A DNA stretch of 37,955 nt from Oscillospiraceae bacterium (GTDB lineage: Bacteria > Bacillota > Clostridia > Oscillospirales > Oscillospiraceae). Both the position numbers and the translations under genes were made by a program. A model generated the notes under the pieces. The model worked only from the letters and a program-made list of their open reading frames with translations. It was not told the DNA's origin and did not search any database. Below, in pieces: positions 1-7,989 of this stretch; position 1 is the first letter of the stretch; each line of letters opens with the position of its first letter. The DNA lies in assembly GCA_017458085.1 (NCBI GenBank), contig JAFTGE010000013.1, positions 1 to 37,955 of the forward strand, given 5' to 3'.

Positions 1-671
1 CGGTCATTGATCTCCTGATCAAGGTGATATTCATCCCAGACAGAGTCGGGAACCGGATAGTTCTGCAGGCGCTTTTGGATCTGCATCTCCACCTCGACAT
101 CACGTCGGTTGTATGCTTTGAAGGTTTCCCATTTCTCCATGTCGTGCTCCGGCAGATTCCGCGTGCGACCTCCGTTGGTCTTGGTAGGTGCACAAGGGCT
201 GCAGAAGTACCGGATCAGGTCTTTGCCTTCTGTCATTTTCTGCTCCTCGAGTCCCAGCACTTTACCGACCATTGCAAGGGAGAGCGGCAGGCCAGTGTAG
301 GCTGCCCATACCAGCGTGCATTTCCATGCAGCGGGGGCGAGATAATTCCCGACCGTATCTTCCGGGATGCTATAGCTTCTGAAATACTGCGGATAGTGTC
401 GCTTCAGATAAACGGACAGACAAACTCTCTCGAAGCTGGCATTGTAGGCATATTTCGTGACGGAGTCATCCGAAATAGCTGCCAGTATGTCGTCCGGGAT
501 CACTTCCCCGCAGGCAAGGTCATATATCATAACGCTGCCGCCGTTAACAGACACACCAAATAATAAGATTTCGAAGGCCGGAGATTCTGCATACTTGTAG
601 GCTCCAGCTTTTGTTATATCCACGTCAGAGTAGGTCTCCAGATCGATGGACAGTGTATTTATCTTTTCCAT
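1..671 (-). CDS. DNA polymerase A family, N-terminal exonuclease part (partial)
   Basis: The phage replicative DNA polymerase, running off the left edge of the window; 223 N-terminal residues are visible. It reads as a 3'-5' proofreading exonuclease domain: motif I is SIDLETYSD with acidic pair D10/E12, motif II is NASFE at residues 77-81, and an Exo III-like YNRRDVEVE follows near residue 200. The polymerase palm would lie beyond the window. The start ATG has GGAGG just upstream (GATGGAGGAAGAAC). It is the last visible gene of a leftward operon with the DUF2815 and DUF2800 proteins, as in many clostridial phages. Confidence 0.9.
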   Translation of the reverse strand, partial: MEKINTLSIDLETYSDVDITKAGAYKYAESPAFEILLFGVSVNGGSVMIYDLACGEVIPDDILAAISDDSVTKYAYNASFERVCLSVYLKRHYPQYFRSYSIPEDTVGNYLAPAAWKCTLVWAAYTGLPLSLAMVGKVLGLEEQKMTEGKDLIRYFCSPCAPTKTNGGRTRNLPEHDMEKWETFKAYNRRDVEVEMQIQKRLQNYPVPDSVWDEYHLDQEIND

Positions 672-683
672 GTTCTTCCTCCA

Positions 684-842
684 TCAGAACGGCAGGTCAT
701 CATCCGTGCCTCTGTTATTTGGGCACCACTCTGGCGGGCTGATTCCCTCACCCCAGATGTCATAATGCTTGCCTTCTGCGTGCGGGCATCCGTTCCGGAT
801 CCCGTCTTCACAGGTATCACAGTAATATTCTTCACGTTCCAT
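684..842 (-). CDS. Small acidic Cys-containing protein, 52 aa
   Basis: Short gene not recognised by name. It has four Cys, including a CDTCEDG motif, a further Cys before PHAEG, and PEWCPNN, so it may bind a metal. It ends in an acidic DDDLPF tail, the kind of C-terminus also found on phage ssDNA-binding proteins. The ribosome-binding site GGAGGAATCAGTT is strong. It lies 12 bp upstream of the polymerase start, so the two are probably co-transcribed. Confidence 0.7.
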   Translation of the reverse strand: MEREEYYCDTCEDGIRNGCPHAEGKHYDIWGEGISPPEWCPNNRGTDDDLPF

Positions 843-856
843 AACTGATTCCTCCC

Positions 857-890
857 AAAAAGGCAGGACGATTGTTCCTCCGTCCTGCCT
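857..890 (-). terminator. Hairpin plus T-run directly before a ribosome-binding site
   Basis: A perfect 10-bp stem (AGGCAGGACG / CGTCCTGCCT) with a 10-nt loop is followed, on the minus strand, by TTTTT. The next gene's GGAGG and ATG come immediately after. It looks like an intrinsic terminator or attenuator inside the leftward operon, upstream of the polymerase. Confidence 0.65.
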
Positions 891-896
891 CCATGC

Positions 897-1025
897 TCAT
901 TTCCTTCTGTTTCGTTTTTCGTACCAGTCAGCAATTCGGTTTGCGATGATCCAGATCAGGATCGCAATCCATGTGATGCAGCAGATCAGCCCGATGGAAC
1001 AGTAGAAATAATCCGCCATACTCAT
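897..1025 (-). CDS. Small membrane protein, 42 aa
   Basis: One strongly hydrophobic segment (about residues 9-29, containing SIGLICCITWIAILIWIIA) is followed by a basic tail ending YEKRNRRK. This predicts a single-pass inner-membrane peptide with a cytoplasmic positive end. Its start overlaps the previous gene's stop by 4 bases (ATGA), implying translational coupling. An alternative start is the Met two codons later. Function unknown. Confidence 0.6.
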   Translation of the reverse strand: MSMADYFYCSIGLICCITWIAILIWIIANRIADWYEKRNRRK

Positions 1026-1198
1026 ACCGACTCCTCTGTGTTTTCTTTCTTGCGGTTCCTGATGCGGTCACGAATCTTTTCCCCGATGAATATGACAAAG
1101 CGACCTGCAAGGTTGCCGAGGACGCAGCCGATCAGGGATGCACATCCAAAGACGATGATCAGGTCAGCAAGATAGCTGATAGTGATAGTAGTTTCCAT
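1022..1198 (-). CDS. Small membrane protein, 58 aa
   Basis: The N-terminal half is hydrophobic (ISYLADLIIVFGCASLIGCV and onward), and the C-terminal half is highly basic, then acidic (KIRDRIRNRKKENTEESV). It is predicted to be single-pass or hairpin membrane-anchored. It is coupled to the following 42-aa membrane protein by an ATGA overlap, so the two may act as a pair. GAGGTAAATCAT gives an SD at usable spacing. Not recognised by family. Confidence 0.6.
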   Translation of the reverse strand: METTITISYLADLIIVFGCASLIGCVLGNLAGRFVIFIGEKIRDRIRNRKKENTEESV

Positions 1199-1275
1199 AT
1201 GATTTACCTCATTCTCTCTTTTGTGGGCTGTGGAGGGCAGCCACAGCGGGCTACCCTCCGGGGGTGAACTACCGA

Positions 1276-1839
1276 TTAGGACAGGAAGTCTTCATCGTCA
1301 TCCGCGAAGTCATCCTCCGCACGGCTGTGGCCGCCGAGGGGCTCGCCGTCTGCCAGCTTCTGCAGGTTATTCAGGCCGCAGGCAATGCCGCGATTGCCAT
1401 TCGAATTGAATGCATAGAAGTTGATACTGGCGCGACCGTAGATGCCGGAGTAGAGCTCCGAGGTATCAAGGATCGGCTGACGGTCACCATCAACGACACC
1501 TGGCTTGGTGGTGCTGTTGGCATTGATGAAGTAACTGTTCGCATATGCCTCATCGTCCGGACGCTCGATGTCGCCATCGCGCAGAGGCGTCTTCAGGGTC
1601 GAGAGCGGCGGTACTGACTTGCTGTTTCCTTTCAGCTTGCCCTGGCCCTCCTCGTAGGCTGCCTGAATGGCGGCCTTGATCTTAGCGACCGTCGCAGTGT
1701 CGGACTTCGGTACGATCAGCGAGACGCTGTACTTCGGGGTTCCGCCACCGAGGGGAGCTTTCGGCTCATTCGCATTCAGATAGCTGAAGCGGGTCTTCGG
1801 TCCGGTGATAACTTTCGTGGGATTCATAATCTTTGCCAT
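1276..1839 (-). CDS. DUF2815 family ssDNA-binding protein
   Basis: Recognised as the phage DUF2815 family, thought to be gp2.5-like single-stranded DNA-binding proteins of OB fold. Family features seen: N-terminal MNPTKVITGPKTRFSYLNA, the KYSVSLIVPKSD strand, the GRASINFYAFN strand, and a very acidic tail (DDFADDDEDFLS) typical of SSBs that recruit replication partners. The 187-residue length fits the family. It sits between the DUF2800 nuclease and the polymerase in the leftward operon, as expected for replication or recombination. A hairpin-rich spacer of 77 bp follows. Confidence 0.88.
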   Translation of the reverse strand: MAKIMNPTKVITGPKTRFSYLNANEPKAPLGGGTPKYSVSLIVPKSDTATVAKIKAAIQAAYEEGQGKLKGNSKSVPPLSTLKTPLRDGDIERPDDEAYANSYFINANSTTKPGVVDGDRQPILDTSELYSGIYGRASINFYAFNSNGNRGIACGLNNLQKLADGEPLGGHSRAEDDFADDDEDFLS

Positions 1840-1854
1840 TTTGTTTTTCCTCCA

Positions 1855-2985
1855 TTATTCAAAATCTGTACTTGCTGTATTAAACTCCGGGCGTTTATCA
1901 GACGCGGGGACTAATACCGGTTTACCTTGCGGCTTTACAATCAGGCCGCCAAGAAGCTCATTGAAGCGTTTCTTCCCGAGTGCTGAGGTCATCGCTGTGA
2001 TGCCCAGCAGCTTCCGCTCGTATGGATCAAAGCCTGCCTTGGTGACAATATCCGCAACCGCTGCCTCATCGGAATACTTGCGGTTCGAACGTCCCTCGAC
2101 TACCTTGAAGCCGGGATAGTGTGTGCCGGAAAGTGCCTGCTCTAACGCATACTCCTTGATATCTTGTGCCCATGAGATCAGGCCATCGACCTTCGGCAGT
2201 ATTGCTGCGATATCAAGCTCATCTAACGTGGGAGGCATCTCAAAGTCGTACTTTGCCAGCATCATGTTGTACTCGGCGCGTTTCCGGCAGGTTGCTTTCA
2301 CCTTGCAGAACTGGCAATGGTCACCGGCACAGAATTCGCCTTGGCCTTCATATGCCAGCTTGGCTGTCGGTGCCAGAACTTCATCTGCCCAGCAGAGGAG
2401 ATCCTCCTTTGCCATGCTGAAGGTGTCTTCGTTGTCCCGCCTTGGCTGGTAGATGGAAAGTCGTACCTCGGAGATGTCATATAAGGCATCGAAGGTGTCC
2501 AGCGCACCCAGCGCGTAGCACATCAGCTGTGGGTTTCCGTAGCCGTCTTCGCCGGATGCCGATACCAGAACACCGAGCCCGTACTTGAAATCGATGATGT
2601 GGATCACGCCATCTGCGACGATCACGCAATCCCCGGTGCCAAACCCGTCCGGTACCCAGCGGGAGAAGTCCAGCCGCTGTTCTACGCAGATCAGGGGATC
2701 AGGACAGGTCATCTTTACCTGCGCGATCTGTTCCAGTACGAAATCGCGGTAGCCTTCTGCGGCATTCTGCATTTCGGCATCGTAGTAGGACAGTGACTTG
2801 GTAGGATCTCGCACACGCCTGCCGAGTGCTTTCTCAAGAAGATACTGACAAAGCTCATGGGCATCCGTGCCTTGCTGTGCGTAGGGGCTGCTCTGATCCG
2901 GTTCCTTTGCGTTCAGCTGTGCAGAGGGTGGACAGGCAAGCCACCTGTGGCTTGCTGATGCGGAGAGGAATGCATGCTGTGCCAT
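1855..2985 (-). CDS. DUF2800 family PD-(D/E)XK-type nuclease
   Basis: A 376-residue protein of the DUF2800 family, related to Cas4/RecB-like PD-(D/E)XK exonucleases. It begins with the family signature SASASHRWLACPPSAQL. It has a GTGDCVIVADGVIHIIDFKYG block, in which the D and the DFK are the nuclease core, and a C-terminal Cys cluster (CAGDHCQFCKVKATCRKR) that resembles the iron-sulfur cluster of such nucleases. I chose the Met at 2985, because GGAGGGAATCTGAT precedes it and homologues begin with this AQHAFLS stretch; the frame stays open further upstream. Likely role: end resection together with the adjacent DUF2815 SSB. Confidence 0.85.
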   Translation of the reverse strand: MAQHAFLSASASHRWLACPPSAQLNAKEPDQSSPYAQQGTDAHELCQYLLEKALGRRVRDPTKSLSYYDAEMQNAAEGYRDFVLEQIAQVKMTCPDPLICVEQRLDFSRWVPDGFGTGDCVIVADGVIHIIDFKYGLGVLVSASGEDGYGNPQLMCYALGALDTFDALYDISEVRLSIYQPRRDNEDTFSMAKEDLLCWADEVLAPTAKLAYEGQGEFCAGDHCQFCKVKATCRKRAEYNMMLAKYDFEMPPTLDELDIAAILPKVDGLISWAQDIKEYALEQALSGTHYPGFKVVEGRSNRKYSDEAAVADIVTKAGFDPYERKLLGITAMTSALGKKRFNELLGGLIVKPQGKPVLVPASDKRPEFNTASTDFE

Positions 2986-2986
2986 A

Positions 2987-3358
2987 TCAGATTCCCTCCG
3001 CGTCCGAGACCAGCTCGGCAAGGATACTGGGGCTATCCTTGTAATCGGAAAGCTGCTGGCCACCGTACTTATTGATCAGTGCCTTGACCGCTTCCCTGTG
3101 GCCTGCGCGGGACTTTGCGGCGAGGATGCCGCGTACCTCTTCAAAGGTGTATGTCTTTGCGGGCTCTGCTTCCGGTTCAGGCGCTGTCTCTGTCGCAGGC
3201 TCTTCCTGCTTGGGAGCTTCCTCCGGAGCTTCCACCTTCTCATCGCCGGGTGGCTTTTCCTTCTGCGGTGTTCCTTCCAGTGCATCTGCCATTTCGGCAA
3301 ACTCGGTGCTGAGCTTCCGGTACCACTCAATCAGAAGCTGTGTTTCCTTCTTCTTCAT
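2987..3358 (-). CDS. Hypothetical protein with Pro/Glu-rich linker, 123 aa
   Basis: Residues about 1-28 form a helix with a basic start (MKKKETQLLIEWYRKL). Residues about 30-67 are a low-complexity Pro/Glu/Lys/Ala linker. The C-terminal 55 residues (TFEEVRGILAAKSRAGHREA, then a stretch ending in LVSDAEGI) look like a small helical domain. Such proteins commonly sit just before DUF2800 in clostridial phages; I know of no proven function. The spacing to the DUF2800 start is 1 base. The gene before it overlaps by 32 bases. Confidence 0.7.
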   Translation of the reverse strand: MKKKETQLLIEWYRKLSTEFAEMADALEGTPQKEKPPGDEKVEAPEEAPKQEEPATETAPEPEAEPAKTYTFEEVRGILAAKSRAGHREAVKALINKYGGQQLSDYKDSPSILAELVSDAEGI

Positions 3359-3482
3359 AGGATCCTCCTTCCTTATTTAAGATTTTCAGTGCGCGTCCGA
3401 TGCTCTTTGCGATCATGCTGAGACCGATCAGAAAATCGGCGAGCTCTGCGTGGAGCCTTGCGGACTTATCCTTGTCTGACAT
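3327..3482 (-). CDS. Hypothetical small helical protein, 51 aa
   Basis: First gene of the leftward operon. The start at 3482 was chosen over an upstream in-frame Met because GGAGGTGATTTGCCA immediately precedes it. The sequence is predicted to be mostly helical (SARLHAELADFLIGLSMIAK and on), with a charged tail. Its 3' end overlaps the next gene by 32 bases. No family recognised. Confidence 0.6.
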   Translation of the reverse strand: MSDKDKSARLHAELADFLIGLSMIAKSIGRALKILNKEGGSYEEEGNTASD

Positions 3483-3785
3483 TGGCAAATCACCTCCTTT
3501 TGTCGTCACCCCTCTAACCTCAGCGCTGCCGTGATTGTTCGGGCTATTGCAAAACTTTTTTTCTGCGGTACGTGCTGTATCGCTGTAATCCCCTTACCTC
3601 AGCGGAGAGTCATCCGTTCGGGGTAAGGGGGGATTTTTTTGTTTTCACGCGTGCGCGTATAAAAATCGGAAACGATATTATTTTTGAAATTTTCTGCTGG
3701 GATCACCGAACAAACAGCGTCCGGCTGAGGTTAGAGAATCGACGGCGCAGACCTATTTCTTATGGAAAGGATGGTGGTGATCGAT
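3483..3785. promoter_or_regulatory. Divergent control region between leftward and rightward operons
   Basis: About 300 bp with no convincing gene, separating two divergent operons. It holds a perfect 13-bp inverted repeat: CTCTAACCTCAGC at 3512-3524 and its complement GCTGAGGTTAGAG at 3724-3736. A partial third copy (TTACCTCAG) lies at 3594-3602. It also holds a strong hairpin with T-tract at 3587-3640, a CACGCGTG palindrome near 3645 and an AT-rich stretch at 3660-3700. Promoters for both directions are expected, but I could not assign clean -35/-10 pairs. Confidence 0.55.
3587..3640 (+). terminator. Intrinsic terminator or attenuator before the rightward operon
   Basis: CCCCTTACC pairs with GGTAAGGGG. 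An inner CGGA/TCCG stem lies in the loop and seven T follow on the plus strand. Only intergenic DNA lies upstream on this strand before the minus-strand genes. It therefore acts either on a short leader transcript of the rightward operon or as a barrier against antisense transcription. Confidence 0.65.
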
Positions 3786-4127
3786 ATGGCTGTGTCAGGA
3801 AAAAGCGCAAATGCACTTCCTGTGGTCTACATCTGTTCCCGCTACCGGGGAGATCCGGAGGGAAACACAGAGAAAGCACGTCGGTATTGCCGATTTGCGG
3901 TTGACCACTGCTTTATCCCCATCGCTCCGCACCTGCTTCTTCCTCAGTTCATGAAGGAGCCGGAGGAACGGAAACTGGCGATGGTCATGGATCTTGTGCT
4001 GCTTCGCAAATGCGAGGAGCTCTGGGTCTTCGGCGAGGCCAGTGAAGGGATGAAACAGGAAATTGCATACGCGTCGAAGCTGAAAATGAAAATCAGATAT
4101 TTCAAGGAGGAGGATTCATATGTTTGA
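3786..4127 (+). CDS. DUF4406 family protein (nucleoside deoxyribosyltransferase-like)
   Basis: A 113-residue protein of the DUF4406 type, related in fold to nucleoside 2-deoxyribosyltransferases. Family features seen: PVVYICSRYRGDPEGNTEKA near the N-terminus, FAVDHCFIPIAPHLLLPQF, and CEELWVFGEASEGMKQEI. The start at 3786 was preferred because GGTGGTGATC, close to the anti-SD complement, lies just upstream; two Met codons further upstream lack an SD. Role in the phage unproven, possibly nucleotide salvage or modification. First gene of the rightward early operon. Confidence 0.75.
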   Translation: MAVSGKSANALPVVYICSRYRGDPEGNTEKARRYCRFAVDHCFIPIAPHLLLPQFMKEPEERKLAMVMDLVLLRKCEELWVFGEASEGMKQEIAYASKLKMKIRYFKEEDSYV

Positions 4128-4449
4128 GATTCGTGAAGGATGCACTTGTGTAAACGGAGCCGTATTCCAGACCTTCGAGAGGGATGCCCGTGAGGATGGA
4201 GTTTCTCTTGAGGTGGAAGCCGGTACGACGGGATTCTGCGGTGGAGGCAGAAAGGAAGGCGGTCGTGCCTACCTGCGTATTCAGAATGAAGGCGCGGACT
4301 TTTTTGCCCGTGTGCTCGAGAACGATGACAAGAGACCAGAAGGCGTTGTGCTTGCCGTATGCGGTGACAACGAGATTGTGGCTCTTATCAAGGCTCTGGA
4401 CTTCGCTGCACAGGTCCTTAGGGATCAGGTGGAAGAGATCAACGACTAA
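4120..4449 (+). CDS. Hypothetical protein, 109 aa
   Basis: Overlaps the DUF4406 gene by 8 bases, with AAGGAGGAGG 8 bases before its ATG, so it is translationally linked. It is acidic, with a Gly-rich segment (GTTGFCGGGRKEGGRAYLRI) and a C-terminal helix ending in QVEEIND. Not recognised; small proteins like this are common beside phage DUF4406 and HNH genes. Confidence 0.65.
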   Translation: MFEIREGCTCVNGAVFQTFERDAREDGVSLEVEAGTTGFCGGGRKEGGRAYLRIQNEGADFFARVLENDDKRPEGVVLAVCGDNEIVALIKALDFAAQVLRDQVEEIND

Positions 4450-4503
4450 ACAAATAAGGCAGGCCTGCTTTAGTAGAGGGTCTGCCTTCAGGAGGTTTCA
4501 GAT

Positions 4504-5418
4504 ATGGGTGATCGATTTAAAAAAGGAAATCCGGAGTATGACCGGTATATACACAGCCCAGAATGGCGCAAGAAAGCAGATGAGAGACTAGAAATGGATG
4601 GCCACATCTGTCAGGCCTGCGGGAAGGAAGCAACCGACGTCCATCATCACACCTATGACCGGTTCAAGGAGGAGCGCATGTCCGACCTTGTGAGCCTGTG
4701 CAGGAGGTGCCACCAGAAGGCTGAGGATCTTTACGATCCCGCGATCATCCCGTGGGCGATGGAAGAGGTGAAACCGGAGGGAAACAACTTCATGGCATCC
4801 ATGCGGGTAGACGCAGCTGCGGTTGCTCCGGTCGTCTTTGACTATCTGATGGAGTGCCGTGGCCGCGACTTTGATTCCCTGATGCGGCTTCGGCAGCCGG
4901 ACGATACAGATGGAAAGAAATACTGGGGTGTGCTGAAGCGGGCTGTGGAAGCGTTGTGCCGGAAACGGTACTCCTTCAACTGTGTGGAAGACCGCATGGA
5001 TATGATGCTCGGTGCGATCACGAACCGTGTGACAACCATCTGTCTGCAGCAGATTGAGCACGGAATCCGTAACCACGTGCAGGCAGAGCTCCATGAAGCG
5101 GTGCAGGTGCACTATATGATCTTCGACACGTGGAAGGACGTTGCTTCTGACCTTGGCATATCGAGCGGGACACTGCAAAAGATTAAGAAGGATGACGGGA
5201 CAAGTTATGGCCCATCACTCCGGGAAGCGGTGCTGTATTACTGCGGGAAGGATGCTGCTGCAGGGATCCGTCCGCTGGAGGGGTTTTCGTGTCTGTCAGA
5301 GGAGGATTACCGATGGCTGAACGCCATGGCCGATTACATGGTCTCGGTATCAGGAACCGGTGCGTTTAAGGGTGAATATTCAAATGATCGGGACGAGAGC
5401 CCGGACGATGGGAGGTAA
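4504..5418 (+). CDS. HNH endonuclease-domain protein with long C-terminal extension
   Basis: Residues about 15-75 form an HNH nuclease module: SPEWRKKADERLEMDGHICQ, CQACGKEATDVHHHTYDRF with the catalytic His pair, then CRRCHQKAEDLY. The two CxxC pairs would hold structural zinc. The remaining 230 residues are of unknown fold, mostly helical, and include a possible helix-turn-helix (WKDVASDLGISSGTLQKIKK, about residues 214-233). The protein may therefore bind specific DNA. SD GGAGG precedes the ATG. It lies 5 bp before the primase-helicase gene, which suggests a role in replication initiation or nicking. Confidence 0.75.
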   Translation: MGDRFKKGNPEYDRYIHSPEWRKKADERLEMDGHICQACGKEATDVHHHTYDRFKEERMSDLVSLCRRCHQKAEDLYDPAIIPWAMEEVKPEGNNFMASMRVDAAAVAPVVFDYLMECRGRDFDSLMRLRQPDDTDGKKYWGVLKRAVEALCRKRYSFNCVEDRMDMMLGAITNRVTTICLQQIEHGIRNHVQAELHEAVQVHYMIFDTWKDVASDLGISSGTLQKIKKDDGTSYGPSLREAVLYYCGKDAAAGIRPLEGFSCLSEEDYRWLNAMADYMVSVSGTGAFKGEYSNDRDESPDDGR

Positions 5419-5423
5419 AGGGA

Positions 5424-7751
5424 ATGCGAGAACTGAAGATCGCAGTCGCAAATACCCGGAAAGCCAAGACATGGGTAAACCGGGTTATTACATGGGAAGC
5501 GCTATGTGAGCGTCTTTCCACAACACAAAGAACAGTAGAGAGCCTTGAGGAGTTCCTCGCCATGAAACGCGGCGAGCAGGATGAGATCAAGGATGTGGGC
5601 GGATTTGTCTGCGGGCATTTAAAGGAAGGCAGGCGTAAAGCCGGAAACGTCCTATGCCGCAGCTGCATCACACTGGATATGGATTTTGCCACACCGGGGA
5701 TCATGCCGTATGTCCGGGAGAAGCTCCCTTATAAAGGCTGTGCCTATGGAACGCATAAGTACTCGCCGGATAAGCCGAGGCTGAGACAAATTTTCCCCTT
5801 GTCACGGGATGTCACAGAAGAGGAATACGAGCCGGTTGCAAGGATGCTGGCAAAGCAGGTGGGGCTCGATTATTTCGACGATTCCACCTATGAAGCAAAC
5901 CGGATGATGTACTGGCCGTCCACTCCGTCCAATATTGAATACTACTTCGAGGCTTGGGACGGTGAGCTGGTTGATCCGGACGAGATTCTTGCCAAGTACG
6001 ATGACTGGCGCGACATCTCCACCTGGCCCACCTCATCCCGGCAGTCGACGGTTACCCGCCAGAACGTAAAGCGGCAGGCGGATCCGCTGACGAAAGCCGG
6101 TATCGTGGGCGTGTTTTGTCGCACGTTCAATATCGTGGATGTAATGGATCGCTTCCTCTCCGACGTGTACAGGCCGAGTGTTATGGAAGGCAGGTACGAC
6201 TATATTCCCGGAGAGGGCTCTGCAGGTGTGCAGGTATTCGATGGGAAGTTTGCATTCAGCCATCATGCCACAGACCCGGCATACGGAAAGCTTCTGAACG
6301 CATTTGACCTTGTACGTATGCACCGGTTCCCGGACGAGGACGGTACGTCATCTTATCAGAAGATGTCGGACTTTGCCATGACGTTGGATGAGGTGAAACA
6401 GACCCTTGCTGCAGAGCGCGAGGAAGAAGCCCGCATGGATTTTGATGCGGATGATTGGATGTCGCATCTGCGATACGGGAGAAACAAGCTCTTGGAAAAT
6501 AGCGTCTGGAACCTGCTTCTGATCCTCCGAAACGATCCAGCCTACGCGAACTTTGCCTACAACGAAATGGCAAGGATGGTGGAGATCACCGGGGACGTCC
6601 CGTGGGATCGTCCTGACGGAAACCATTTCTGGCTTGACTCGGATACCGACGGATTAAAGTCGGAGCTGGATGTCCGTTACCTATCGTTCTCAACGAGAAA
6701 TCATGATGTCGCTTTCTCCCGGGTTGCAATGGAGCGCCGGTTTAATCCGCTGCGGGATTATCTTAATTCCCTGCCTGAGTGGGATGGGACAGAGCGTATC
6801 CCGGAGCTTCTGATCCGTTATATGAAGGCGGACGACACTGAGTATGTCCGGGCAGTCACAAAGAAGACGTTTGCGGCAGCGGTTGCCCGTGTATATGAGC
6901 CGGGAATCAAATATGACTGCATGTTAGTTCTGGATGGCGAGCAGGGCATCGGCAAGAGCACGCTGTTTAAGGAGCTCGCAGGAAGCGAGTACTTTTCCGA
7001 TTCCCTTCAGCTTTCCGATATGGACAGCAAGTCTGCTGCAGAGAAGATACAGGGCTTTTGGATCTGTGAGATCGCAGAGCTGGCAGGCATGAAGAAGGCA
7101 GATATCGAAAAGGTGAAATCCTTCCTGTCCTCTTCGGATGATAAGTTCCGACCGAGCTATGGCAGGACTGTGGAAAGCCATCCGAGGCAGGGCATCATGG
7201 TTGCGTCCGTCAATGGCGACCGAGGGTATTTGCGTGATATTACCGGAAACCGGCGTTTCTGGATCGTAAAGCTCCATCAGACTGAGCAGATTAAAACCTT
7301 CAATTTCTCCAAGGAAGATCGCGATCAGATCTGGGCGGAGGCGAAGTATTACTACCTGCATGGGGAGAAGCTGTTTCTGGAGGGTGCCTTGGTCGGCGAG
7401 GCCGCCGAGGTTCAGAAGGAAGCCTTGGAAGAGGATGAACGTCAGGGCATGGTGGAAGTCTACCTTGAGACCCTGCTTCCGGAGAACTGGAACACTATGG
7501 ATCTGTATGCACGCAGGGAATATTTGCGCTGCGATGATGATCCCACCATCACCAGGGGAACGATAAAGCGTGAAACCGTCTCCAATGTGGAGATCTGGTG
7601 CGAATGCTACGGCAAAGCCCTCTCAGACTTAAAGCCTACGGATTCCTATGCCATTACAGCGCTGATGCAGAAGGTGGATGGCTGGACTCGAACCAAGACG
7701 AGGAAGCGCATGCCAATCTATGGACAACAGCGAGTCTACGTCCGAGACTGA
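5424..7751 (+). CDS. VapE-family primase-helicase
   Basis: A 775-residue phage replication protein of the virulence-associated E type. The N-terminal part carries a primase-like acidic motif, ITLDMDF (about residues 82-88), followed by a catalytic-core-like region. The C-terminal half is a P-loop ATPase: Walker A GEQGIGKSTLF (about 505-515), FWICEIAEL as Walker B, SSSDDKFRPSYGR, and GNRRFWIVKL as sensor/arginine finger. The family usually acts as initiator or primase-helicase. Start at 5424 with GGGAGGTAAAGGGA. The gap directly downstream has origin-like features. Confidence 0.92.
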   Translation: MRELKIAVANTRKAKTWVNRVITWEALCERLSTTQRTVESLEEFLAMKRGEQDEIKDVGGFVCGHLKEGRRKAGNVLCRSCITLDMDFATPGIMPYVREKLPYKGCAYGTHKYSPDKPRLRQIFPLSRDVTEEEYEPVARMLAKQVGLDYFDDSTYEANRMMYWPSTPSNIEYYFEAWDGELVDPDEILAKYDDWRDISTWPTSSRQSTVTRQNVKRQADPLTKAGIVGVFCRTFNIVDVMDRFLSDVYRPSVMEGRYDYIPGEGSAGVQVFDGKFAFSHHATDPAYGKLLNAFDLVRMHRFPDEDGTSSYQKMSDFAMTLDEVKQTLAAEREEEARMDFDADDWMSHLRYGRNKLLENSVWNLLLILRNDPAYANFAYNEMARMVEITGDVPWDRPDGNHFWLDSDTDGLKSELDVRYLSFSTRNHDVAFSRVAMERRFNPLRDYLNSLPEWDGTERIPELLIRYMKADDTEYVRAVTKKTFAAAVARVYEPGIKYDCMLVLDGEQGIGKSTLFKELAGSEYFSDSLQLSDMDSKSAAEKIQGFWICEIAELAGMKKADIEKVKSFLSSSDDKFRPSYGRTVESHPRQGIMVASVNGDRGYLRDITGNRRFWIVKLHQTEQIKTFNFSKEDRDQIWAEAKYYYLHGEKLFLEGALVGEAAEVQKEALEEDERQGMVEVYLETLLPENWNTMDLYARREYLRCDDDPTITRGTIKRETVSNVEIWCECYGKALSDLKPTDSYAITALMQKVDGWTRTKTRKRMPIYGQQRVYVRD

Positions 7752-7989
7752 CGATTTCCGTCACATCACGGCAAAAGCGATTCTGTCACCTGTCCCGGGA
7801 TCATCACAGGCCAGTGTCACAACCGGAAAGTCGCATGGTTACTGGCTTTGTGATGCTTCCGAGACAAGTGAGACAACATTTATACAGATAAATTTATTAA
7901 TAATAAAAATAGTGATATCACGCACGGGAGCGCGCATATGCACATACGCGCACGAGGGAAAGTGATGTCACCAGGTCAGGAAGGATGGA
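7752..7989. other. Noncoding gap with origin-like repeats
   Basis: 238 bp between the primase-helicase and VRR-NUC genes without a credible gene. It contains an AT-rich island (about 7876-7912). Two near-identical palindromes, GTGATATCAC (7912-7921) and GTGATGTCAC (7962-7971), are present, as are extra TGTCAC sites near 7784 and 7815. GAGACAA occurs twice at 7861-7877, and there is an alternating CG/CA stretch at 7930-7955. The layout fits a replication origin with iterons beside its initiator gene, but this is inference only. Confidence 0.4.

Noticed and set aside
24-563. 179-codon open frame on the plus strand at the left edge
   Set aside because: It lies opposite the polymerase exonuclease domain, which has clear catalytic motifs on the minus strand.
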